From assembly GCA_900550185.1 (NCBI GenBank), contig URRN01000091.1, positions 1-7,944 of the forward strand: a stretch of DNA of 7,944 bases. The letters are read 5' to 3'. This DNA is from an uncultured Collinsella sp. (GTDB lineage Bacteria > Actinomycetota > Coriobacteriia > Coriobacteriales > Coriobacteriaceae). Made by a program: the position numbers and the translations under genes. Below, one piece after another: positions 1 through 5,397 of this stretch. Numbering within the stretch: the stretch's first letter is position 1; the number at the start of each line of letters is the position of its first letter. The notes beneath the pieces were generated by a model. The model was given only the letters and a program-made list of their open reading frames with translations. It searched no databases and had not been told where the DNA came from.

Positions 1-7
1 ACGCGCA

Positions 8-49
8 TAAAGAAAGCCTCCCATTTCTCATGTCCAAGAAATGGGAGGC
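8..49 (-). terminator. Intrinsic terminator of the degV-family gene
   Basis: A perfect 13-bp inverted repeat (16-28 with 37-49, arm GCCTCCCATTTCT) encloses an 8-nt loop. Read on the minus strand, the stem is followed at once by TTTCTTTAT, the U-rich tail of a rho-independent terminator. It lies about 60 nt past the stop codon of the minus-strand DegV gene, so it most likely ends that transcript. On the plus strand the stem has no T-run after it. Confidence 0.88.
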
Positions 50-108
50 AGTTCAGTGAGGCGGGCCGTTTTCGTTTGAGCAATCATGCAGCGACGTGAT
101 GGGGCAAA

Positions 109-999
109 TTAATCCACGCGCTTGTCGCCCATAAAGAAGAGCGCCACCGTACCAGGTCCGGTATGCGAGCCAATCAGAGTACCGATGTCATTGATCTCAA
201 TCTTGCCTTTAAGCTGCGGAACCTGTTCCTCAATCAGCGCCGCAACCGCCTCGGCATCCTCGCGGCACGCCGAGTGCGACATGATGCACTTACCCGAATA
301 ATCCGCACCGTCCTGCACGTGTGCCATCATGGTCTTAGCCATCTCGGAAATCGCGCGCTTCTTAGTGCGAATCTTCTCACGTGGCGACAGCCCACCTTCG
401 CAATCGACCGTCATAAGCGGGCAAATCTTAAGCGCCGTGCCGATGATCGCGCTCGCAGCCGAAATGCGACCGCCGCGCAGGTAGCTCGACAGATCGGTCG
501 AGAAGAACCAGTGGTGCAGGTTGAGTTTGTGCTCCTCGATCCAGGCGGCCGTCTCGTCGAGTGAAGCCCCGCTATCGCGCACGTCGGCGGCACATTCCGC
601 CAGCAGGCCAAAGCCCGAAGACGCTGCCAGCGAATCGATGACGCGCACCTTGCCGCCCTGGGGATAGCGATCCGCGAGCATCTGCGCCGCAACGCAGGCC
701 GATCCATACGTGCCCGAAATACCCGACGACAACGTCAGGTGCAGCACGTCTTTACCCTCGGCAACAAACGGCTCCCAAAACTCCTCGTACTCGCCCACGC
801 TCACCTGAGACGTCTTGGGCATGGCGCCTGCGGCAATCTGGGCAAAAAACTCGTCCGGCGTAATCGACTGATACAGATCGTCCGTATAGACAACATCGTC
901 GATCTCGTAATGAAAACACACGACAGGGATATTGCGCGATTCAAAGAACTTCCAAGCTCGATCGGCGGCGGATTCACAGGTCAGGACAAAATCACTCAT
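109..999 (-). CDS. DegV family protein (FakB-type fatty-acid-binding protein)
   Basis: 296-aa cytoplasmic protein of the DegV family, at the family's usual length (about 280-300 aa). Family members bind a long-chain fatty acid. In Firmicutes the FakB proteins present it to the kinase FakA for phosphorylation and entry into phospholipid synthesis; that exact role here is inferred. Visible signatures are the TSQ motif at residues 63-65, SSGISGT at 91-97 (carboxylate-binding loops of the family), the YLRGGRIS segment around 173-180, and the C-terminal IGSHTGPG motif at 276-283. The start at 999 is chosen because AAGGAG lies exactly 6 nt upstream. An in-frame ATG at 1017 would add six residues but puts that ribosome binding site inside the gene. 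The gene is monocistronic in this window, divergent from fbp, and has its own terminator. No fakA-like gene is in view, so the partner must be elsewhere. Confidence 0.93.
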   Translation of the reverse strand: MSDFVLTCESAADRAWKFFESRNIPVVCFHYEIDDVVYTDDLYQSITPDEFFAQIAAGAMPKTSQVSVGEYEEFWEPFVAEGKDVLHLTLSSGISGTYGSACVAAQMLADRYPQGGKVRVIDSLAASSGFGLLAECAADVRDSGASLDETAAWIEEHKLNLHHWFFSTDLSSYLRGGRISAASAIIGTALKICPLMTVDCEGGLSPREKIRTKKRAISEMAKTMMAHVQDGADYSGKCIMSHSACREDAEAVAALIEEQVPQLKGKIEINDIGTLIGSHTGPGTVALFFMGDKRVD

Positions 1000-1005
1000 A
1001 TGAGG

Positions 1006-1011
1006 CTCCTT
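1006..1011 (-). promoter_or_regulatory. Ribosome binding site deciding the degV start
   Basis: AAGGAG on the minus strand, 6 nt before the ATG at 997-999. This favours the MSDFV start over the upstream ATG at 1015-1017, which has no comparable site. Confidence 0.8.
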
Positions 1012-1261
1012 ACTCATTGCTGCGCAATTTATCGCACAGTGAGCCTAAATACGATACAAATGTCCGCTATTTACCAATGCGAACCATTTGCATCCAATAT
1101 CTTTATCATGAACATCCCCATCCCCGCCATGGGCCAACGTGGGCAAAATCACCCGCTTCGTCTCCACTCAACCGCCATATCTACCTCAACTAAATCGATT
1201 TACCAAACCGTTCAGCCGACAATTCAGCCGCTGGCGCAAAATCGAAACAAAAGCGGCGCAT

Positions 1262-1291
1262 ACTGATAAACGTTTGACGCTGTTTATCAGT
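1262..1291 (+). promoter_or_regulatory. 10-bp inverted repeat in the fbp leader (operator or attenuator candidate)
   Basis: A perfect inverted repeat, ACTGATAAAC (1262-1271) and GTTTATCAGT (1282-1291), separated by 10 nt. The right arm ends in a run of four T (1291-1294). As DNA it has the size and symmetry of a repressor operator. As RNA it could be a weak hairpin with a short U-tail about 28 nt upstream of the fbp start. The stem is AT-rich, so an operator seems more likely than an efficient terminator. Its regulator is unknown. Confidence 0.5.
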
Positions 1292-1306
1292 TTTACCAGC
1301 TCCATC

Positions 1307-1312
1307 GGAAGG
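1307..1312 (+). promoter_or_regulatory. Ribosome binding site deciding the fbp start
   Basis: GGAAGG, 6 nt before the ATG at 1319-1321. It supports starting fbp here and not at the in-frame upstream GTG or ATG-type starts that would add up to 60 residues of unrelated, low-similarity sequence. Confidence 0.75.
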
Positions 1313-1318
1313 TGTTTC

Positions 1319-3235
1319 ATGGTCGCATTCGATTGCAATCCGCAAGACTTCAAGTATCTGCGTCTGCTGTCGAAACAATTTCCCACCGAGCAATCCGCGT
1401 TTACCGAGATCATCAATCTCTCGGCCATTCTCAACCTGCCCAAGGGCACCGAACATTTTATGAGCGACGTGCATGGCGAGTACGAAGCCTTTATGCACAT
1501 CCTCAACAACTGCTCGGGCGTCGTGCGCGAGCATGTCGACGAGATCTTTGGCGACACGCTCACCTTTGACGAAAAGGGCGAGCTGTGCACGCTCATCTAC
1601 TATCCGCGTGAGAAGATCGACCTGGTCCGCAGCCAGCGCGAAGACTCGCCCACCTGGTACAAGACGATGCTTGATCAGCTCATCATGGTTGCCCGCTCGC
1701 TTTCGAGCCGCTATACGCGCTCCAAGGTGCGTAAGGCCATCCCACGCGATTACGCCTACATCATCGACGAGCTGCTACACACGCATCCGGACGAGAACAA
1801 CTATCGCGTGCGCTATCACGAGCGCATCGTGGAGTCCATACTGGAGACCGCCAGCGCTGACGACTTTATCGAGTCGCTTGCCTCGCTCATCAAGCGCCTG
1901 GCCGTCGACCACCTGCACCTGGTGGGCGACATCTTCGACCGCGGCGGCGGCGCGGCCAAGATTATGGACCGTCTGCTCACCTACCATTCACTCGACATCC
2001 AGTGGGGCAACCACGACCTACTGTGGATGGGCGCTGCGGCCGGTGAGCCCGCCTGCATCGCCACGGTGTTGCGCAACAACCTACGCTACGACAACTACGA
2101 GATCCTGGAGAACAACTACGGCATCTCGCTGCGTGAGCTTGTCGCCTTTGCCGATGCCACCTACACCGCCGGTGAGTCCATCACCCCGCTGATCAAGGCC
2201 ATCAACGTGCTGCTCTTTAAGCTCGAGGGCCAGATTATCCAGCGCCACCCCGAGTTCGATATGACCGACCGCCTGCTGCTCGACAAGATCGATCACGACG
2301 CCGGCACGGTCACGCTCGCCGACGGCAGCGTGTGGCCGCTCACGACCAACGACTTCCCCACCGTCGACCCGGCGGACCCCTACACGCTCACGTCTCAGGA
2401 GCAGCACATCATCGACAAGCTCGTGTCCGAGTTTGTCACCGCCGATCACCTGCATCGCCATATCGATTTCCTCTATTCCCACGGCTCGATGTACAAAGTC
2501 GCCAACGGCAACCTGCTGTTCCATGGCTGCGTGCCACTCAACGAAGACGGCACCTTTAGCAGCATGAACTGCCTGGGCACCTGGCACGCTGGCCGCGATT
2601 ATCTCGATTTTTGCGACCACATCGCCCGCCGCGCCTGGCGCATGGGCGACCGCGACGCCCTCGACTGGATGTGGTACCTGTGGATCGGCTTTAACTCACC
2701 CGCCAGCGGACGCCTGGTGCGCACCTTTGAGCGCGCCTATATCGCCGATAAGAGCACCTGGGTCGAGCCGATGGACCCGTACTTTACGCTTACCAAGTCG
2801 CCCTCGGTCTGCGATGACATCATGCGCGAGTTTGGCGTCGCGCCCATGGCATGCTCACCGACCGGTCACATCATCAACGGCCACACGCCCGTCAAGACCA
2901 CCAAGGGCGAGCAGCCCATCCGCGCCGAGGGCAAGCTGCTGGTCATCGATGGCGGCTTCTGCCGCGCCTACCACCCCAAGACGGGTATCGCCGGCTATAC
3001 GCTCATCTCGAGCTCGCGCGGCTGCCGCCTCAAGTCGCACCGGGCCTTTACGACGGTTGCCGAGGCACTCACGCGCAACGTGGACATCGAAAGCGAGACC
3101 AACCGTTTTGACCAAGCAGACCGTCGCCGCATGGTGAGCGACACCGATTCCGGAGCCAAGATCCGCAGCCAGATCCAAGACCTGCGCCAGCTGCTCGATG
3201 CATATAGAAACGGTGCTATCGAGGAGCGCGCCTAG
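1319..3235 (+). CDS. fbp: Class III fructose-1,6-bisphosphatase
   Basis: 638-aa cytoplasmic enzyme that hydrolyses fructose 1,6-bisphosphate to fructose 6-phosphate and phosphate, the irreversible step of gluconeogenesis. It belongs to the Firmicutes/Coriobacteria type (FBPase class 3, about 640-670 aa), which has a metallophosphoesterase core. The metal-binding signatures are in order: SDVHGEY (49-55), GDIFDRG (203-209), WGNHD (229-233), a later NGHTP (520-524), and DGGF (544-547). The N-terminal stretch FKYLRLLSKQFPT followed by the FTEIINL segment is typical of the family. No frameshift or missing catalytic motif is seen. The start is set by GGAAGG 6 nt upstream. No terminator follows, and gtrA-like gene 1 begins 78 nt downstream, so read-through is likely. 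Bacillus class III enzymes are Mn2+-dependent and PEP-activated; this has not been shown for the present protein. Confidence 0.97.
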   Translation: MVAFDCNPQDFKYLRLLSKQFPTEQSAFTEIINLSAILNLPKGTEHFMSDVHGEYEAFMHILNNCSGVVREHVDEIFGDTLTFDEKGELCTLIYYPREKIDLVRSQREDSPTWYKTMLDQLIMVARSLSSRYTRSKVRKAIPRDYAYIIDELLHTHPDENNYRVRYHERIVESILETASADDFIESLASLIKRLAVDHLHLVGDIFDRGGGAAKIMDRLLTYHSLDIQWGNHDLLWMGAAAGEPACIATVLRNNLRYDNYEILENNYGISLRELVAFADATYTAGESITPLIKAINVLLFKLEGQIIQRHPEFDMTDRLLLDKIDHDAGTVTLADGSVWPLTTNDFPTVDPADPYTLTSQEQHIIDKLVSEFVTADHLHRHIDFLYSHGSMYKVANGNLLFHGCVPLNEDGTFSSMNCLGTWHAGRDYLDFCDHIARRAWRMGDRDALDWMWYLWIGFNSPASGRLVRTFERAYIADKSTWVEPMDPYFTLTKSPSVCDDIMREFGVAPMACSPTGHIINGHTPVKTTKGEQPIRAEGKLLVIDGGFCRAYHPKTGIAGYTLISSSRGCRLKSHRAFTTVAEALTRNVDIESETNRFDQADRRRMVSDTDSGAKIRSQIQDLRQLLDAYRNGAIEERA

Positions 3236-3241
3236 CACCAC

Positions 3242-3284
3242 CCGTGGGGATTGGCTAAACTTGCTGAGTTTGTCATCCCCGCGG
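3242..3284 (+). repeat. Nested hairpin in the fbp-gtrA1 gap
   Basis: An outer stem pairs 3242-3251 with 3275-3284 (10 pairs including one G-U: CCGTGGGGAT with ATCCCCGCGG). An inner stem AAACT/AGTTT (3257-3261 with 3267-3271) has a 5-nt loop. Two GGCGCC hexamers follow at 3283-3288 and 3291-3296. There is no T-run, so it is not an intrinsic terminator. It may be an RNA processing or stability element that sets different levels for fbp and the downstream membrane protein. Confidence 0.45.
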
Positions 3285-3313
3285 CGCCCCGGCGCCACCA
3301 TAAGGCAGGTACC

Positions 3314-3709
3314 ATGCAAAAGCTCCTTGCGCAGATCATGAAATTTGGCGTCGTCGGTGTCATTGCCACGGTTATCGACTTTGGCATTATGAATCTGCTC
3401 CACTACGGTCTGGGCCTCAACATCCTAATCGCCAATACCAGCGGCTTTATCGTCTCGCTCATCTTTAACTACCTCGCAAGCATGAAGTACGTGTTTGCGC
3501 ACAAGGAAGGCATGAGCCGCCGCCGCGAGTTCATTATCTTTGTCGTGCTGTCCGTGATCGGCCTGGCACTCAACGACGGTATCGTGTTGACACTCAACGC
3601 CGGCCTGGGGCTCGAGGCCAATATCGCCAAGATTTGCGCCACCGCGCTTGTCATGGTCTACAACTTTGTGACCCGAAAGATCTTCCTGGAAGGCGATGAG
3701 ACCAAGTAA
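3314..3709 (+). CDS. GtrA family membrane protein (paralogue 1)
   Basis: 131-aa hydrophobic protein with four predicted membrane helices (about 10-30, 37-55, 72-95, 102-120), the standard size and topology of the GtrA family. GtrA proteins are thought to move polyprenyl-phosphate-linked sugars across the membrane, or to position enzymes for cell-surface polysaccharide modification. The substrate cannot be read from sequence. Family features visible are the N-terminal KFGVVGVIATVIDFG (10-24), the FNYLASMKYVF segment (51-61) before a basic cytoplasmic loop with MSRRREF (67-73), and the C-terminal YNFVTRKIFL (116-125). The ATG at 3314 has AAGG at 3302-3305, and its first residues match where paralogue 2 begins. 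A TTG at 3251 in the same frame would add 21 residues that lie inside a hairpin and is not favoured. It sits 78 nt after fbp and is probably co-transcribed with it. Confidence 0.9.
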   Translation: MQKLLAQIMKFGVVGVIATVIDFGIMNLLHYGLGLNILIANTSGFIVSLIFNYLASMKYVFAHKEGMSRRREFIIFVVLSVIGLALNDGIVLTLNAGLGLEANIAKICATALVMVYNFVTRKIFLEGDETK

Positions 3710-3729
3710 CTCGCAACCTTACAGCTTTA

Positions 3730-3779
3730 CAATGCCCACGGATGACGCGCGTCGTGCGCTGTGTTGTTCGTGGGCATTG
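3730..3779 (+). repeat. 11-bp inverted repeat after gtrA-like gene 1 (terminator-like hairpin)
   Basis: Perfect arms CAATGCCCACG (3730-3740) and CGTGGGCATTG (3769-3779) enclose 28 nt that can itself fold (GCGC/GCGC around GTCGT). It lies 20 nt past the stop codon of paralogue 1. The sequence after it (CTCGTTTACGGG) is only weakly U-rich, so it may be an inefficient terminator or a 3'-end stabilising stem. Confidence 0.55.
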
Positions 3780-3791
3780 CTCGTTTACGGG

Positions 3792-3830
3792 CAAATTTTC
3801 AACGTTTGCGGATTAGCTCTTGAAAATTTG
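3792..3830. repeat. 11-bp AT-rich inverted repeat upstream of gtrA-like gene 2
   Basis: Perfect arms CAAATTTTCAA (3792-3802) and TTGAAAATTTG (3820-3830) with a 17-nt spacer. A competing short pairing GCAAA (3791-3795) with TTTGC (3805-3809) overlaps the left arm, so two RNA folds would exclude each other. It could be a transcription-factor operator or a leader-RNA switch for the second GtrA gene. No known motif was recognised. Confidence 0.45.
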
Positions 3831-3847
3831 GCGAGTTCATATAGTTC

Positions 3848-3877
3848 TTGGCAAAGACCTTACGTTTCCCTTGTAAA
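3848..3877 (+). promoter_or_regulatory. Weak promoter candidate for gtrA-like gene 2
   Basis: TTGGCA (3848-3853, 5 of 6 to the -35 consensus) and TGTAAA (3872-3877, 4 of 6 to the -10 consensus), 18 nt apart. This would give a leader of about 45 nt before the GTG at 3928. The match is modest and made by eye. Confidence 0.25.
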
Positions 3878-3927
3878 AGCTCTAAAGTATCCTCTGCTCG
3901 ATTCATCAACGCATTGGATGTGATTAC

Positions 3928-4335
3928 GTGCGCAAGGCACTGGCACAACCTCATACCAAGCAGTTCCTCAAGTTCGCTGTCGTGGGTCTTATCTCCTTTG
4001 GCATCGACTGGGGTATGCTCATTGCGCTCGTCGAGCTGTTTCACCTCGACTTTTTGATGAGCACCACGGTCTCGTTTACCACGTCCGTCGTGGTCAACTA
4101 CTGGCTCAGCATGAAGTACGTGTTCGACCATCGCGAGGGCATGAGCCGCAAGCGCGAGTTCACGATCTTCACCATCCTGTCGGTGATCGGCCTGGGCCTC
4201 AACGACCTGTACATGTTTGTGGGCGTCACGTTTTTGAGCATCGGCTACCAGGCCATGAAGGCCATCGCCACGTTCCTCGTCACCTGGTACAACTACTTCA
4301 GCCGCCGCTTCTTCCTCGAGGGCGCACGGTCGTAG
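3928..4335 (+). CDS. GtrA family membrane protein (paralogue 2)
   Basis: 135-aa four-helix GtrA-family protein, clearly a paralogue of the gene just upstream. In the central 33 residues (from SMKYVF to LND, here 61-93) 26 positions are identical, and both end in a YN-(F/Y)-RK/RR-(I/F)FLEG tail. The outer helices differ more (for example FHLDFLMSTTVSF against LGLNILIANTSGF), which may mean different lipid-sugar substrates or a heteromeric pair. The likely role is flipping of polyprenyl-linked sugar or support of a glycosyltransferase in envelope glycan synthesis. The start is a GTG preceded by GGATGTGA (3916-3923), one mismatch from a strong anti-16S match. The only nearby ATG (3918) runs into a stop at once. 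No glycosyltransferase gene is adjacent in this window. A strong terminator follows. Confidence 0.9.
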   Translation: MRKALAQPHTKQFLKFAVVGLISFGIDWGMLIALVELFHLDFLMSTTVSFTTSVVVNYWLSMKYVFDHREGMSRKREFTIFTILSVIGLGLNDLYMFVGVTFLSIGYQAMKAIATFLVTWYNYFSRRFFLEGARS

Positions 4336-4361
4336 TCGATTCGCTATTTGCTTGAATGTAT

Positions 4362-4395
4362 AACCGGTTGGAATTCCCATTCCAACCGGTTTTTT
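4362..4395 (+). terminator. Intrinsic terminator of the plus-strand fbp/gtrA cluster
   Basis: A perfect 13-bp stem (4362-4374 with 4379-4391, arm AACCGGTTGGAAT) closes a 4-nt loop and is followed by TTTT G TTT. It begins 27 nt after the stop codon of the second GtrA gene. The reverse direction lacks a T-run, so it acts on the plus strand. Confidence 0.92.
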
Positions 4396-4432
4396 GTTTG
4401 CCGAGAGACCCGGCGACCCAATCCCATTCGCA

Positions 4433-4472
4433 TGAAAAACGGGCGGCCCGGATGTCTGTCCGAACCGCCCGT
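4433..4472 (-). terminator. Intrinsic terminator of the minus-strand DUF4430 unit
   Basis: An 8-bp GC-rich outer stem (ACGGGCGG 4439-4446 with CCGCCCGT 4465-4472) and an inner CGGA/TCCG stem (4449-4452 with 4459-4462) are separated by a 2x2 internal loop. On the minus strand the stem runs directly into TTTTT (4439-4435). It lies about 25 nt beyond the stop of the DUF4430 gene. Confidence 0.9.
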
Positions 4473-4494
4473 CTGGCGCGCTATGTCGAAGCCT

Positions 4495-5397
4495 CTAGCC
4501 TGTAACGTAATACCAGACCACGTTGTCGCCGTTGGAGAGAACGTAGTTGCTGCAGGCCGTCATGGGCGTTGTGCCGTTGACGGAGTACATCCAGCCGCTC
4601 GTGCCGCCGTACTGTTTCTCGGCCAAACCACCAATCGCGGAGACATACGTGCCGTACGACGAGCCATGTGCGTTGACAGAAAGGCCCAGCGCGCACAGGG
4701 CATCGTAGACGGTAGCGCCTTCGTTAAAGGTAAAGGTGCCACCAGAAGACACAGGATTGCCCACAGCGCTCGATGTGACCGAAACCGTCACTGTTATGTA
4801 GCTGGACTCCTGCGAGCCGCTCTGGCCGCCCGAGGAGGCGTTTCCACCATTAGAGGATGAGGCTCCATCAGACGACTGGCCACCGCCAGACGCATTGGAA
4901 GTATCGCCGACTCCCGTATTTTGGGCAGCGGATTTATCGCCAGACTTCTTGCCGTCCTGACCATCGGACTTCTTGCTATCCGAGCTTTTATCCGATTCCT
5001 TGTTTGAAGACTCGGAATCGTCCTTGGACTTGGACTCATCAGAATGCTTGGACTCATCTTTTGCGTCATTCGATGACTTGGAGTCCTTGGAACTGGCCTC
5101 GCCCGAAGTCGTAGTCGAGCCAGACGCCTTGGTGTCCTTGGTGACGACGCTCTCCCCCGTCACGGTCTGAATGATCCAGTCGATGGACCAGGCACCGCTC
5201 TCGGAAGGATGGACGAAACCCAGCGAGACGACGATCAGAATGGTGCACGCGGCAGTCAGGACGCCGAGGAGCGTCTTGCGACGAGGGGCGGACGCCGCCG
5301 AAGCGGCGCCCTGTTGCTTTGCATCGTCGAACTGAATGAACGAGGAATCTGGTTGCTTGGGGTCAGCGTCCTTGGATTTATTGGACACAGCCCTCAC
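4495..5397 (-). CDS. Membrane-anchored DUF4430 domain protein
   Basis: 300-aa envelope protein. A charged cytoplasmic N-terminus (1-40, ending in PRRK) is followed by a single hydrophobic helix (about 42-61). Next come a long Ser/Lys/Asp/Glu linker (about 85-155) and a Gly/Ser/Asn-rich linker (160-198), then a C-terminal DUF4430 domain (about 200-300) with the typical GATVYDAL (227-234), GWMYSVNG (268-275) and YVLSNGDNVVWYY (285-297) elements. The likely topology is N-in with the domain displayed outside. DUF4430 resembles the C-terminal beta domain of transcobalamin/intrinsic factor; ligand binding here is only inferred. The GTG start at 5397 directly follows the TAG stop (5400-5398) of the upstream surface-protein gene, so translation is probably coupled. 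A second GTG at 5388 is better spaced from GGTGAGG and is an alternative start three codons on. The LTAAC in the helix is not a convincing lipobox. Confidence 0.88.
   Translation of the reverse strand: MRAVSNKSKDADPKQPDSSFIQFDDAKQQGAASAASAPRRKTLLGVLTAACTILIVVSLGFVHPSESGAWSIDWIIQTVTGESVVTKDTKASGSTTTSGEASSKDSKSSNDAKDESKHSDESKSKDDSESSNKESDKSSDSKKSDGQDGKKSGDKSAAQNTGVGDTSNASGGGQSSDGASSSNGGNASSGGQSGSQESSYITVTVSVTSSAVGNPVSSGGTFTFNEGATVYDALCALGLSVNAHGSSYGTYVSAIGGLAEKQYGGTSGWMYSVNGTTPMTACSNYVLSNGDNVVWYYVTG

Larger units (their letters stand above)
1000..1318. other. Divergent intergenic region between degV and fbp
   Basis: 319 bp separate the two divergent start codons and must hold the promoters for both genes. 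The part near degV (about 1020-1110) is AT-richer. It contains only weak promoter-like hexamers on the minus strand, for example TTGGTA (1077-1072) with TATCGT 15 nt further on, which is too poor to assign. The part near fbp holds an inverted repeat and the fbp ribosome binding site, listed separately. Open frames run through the region on both strands, but none has a ribosome binding site or recognisable protein content. No riboswitch or small RNA was recognised. Confidence 0.6.

Noticed and set aside
739..1266. 175-codon plus-strand open frame across the degV 5' end and intergenic region
   Set aside because: It overlaps degV antisense, has no ribosome binding site or family resemblance, and the composition looks like reverse-frame translation.
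1139..1318. 60-residue N-terminal extension of Fbp
   Set aside because: The ribosome binding site and family N-terminus (FKYLRLLSKQF) both place the start at 1319, and the extension would run through the inverted repeat.
1000..1318. Possible riboswitch in the long fbp leader
   Set aside because: No conserved riboswitch core or multi-stem junction could be recognised; only a single simple dyad is evident.
3251..3313. TTG start adding 21 residues to GtrA paralogue 1
   Set aside because: The extension is not hydrophobic or family-like, lies in a hairpin, and the ATG at 3314 aligns with the start of paralogue 2.
5230..5260. Lipobox (LTAAC) in the hydrophobic helix of the DUF4430 protein
   Set aside because: Position -3 is Thr, the Cys is in the middle of the helix with hydrophobic residues continuing after it, and a long charged N-terminus precedes it, so a transmembrane anchor fits better.
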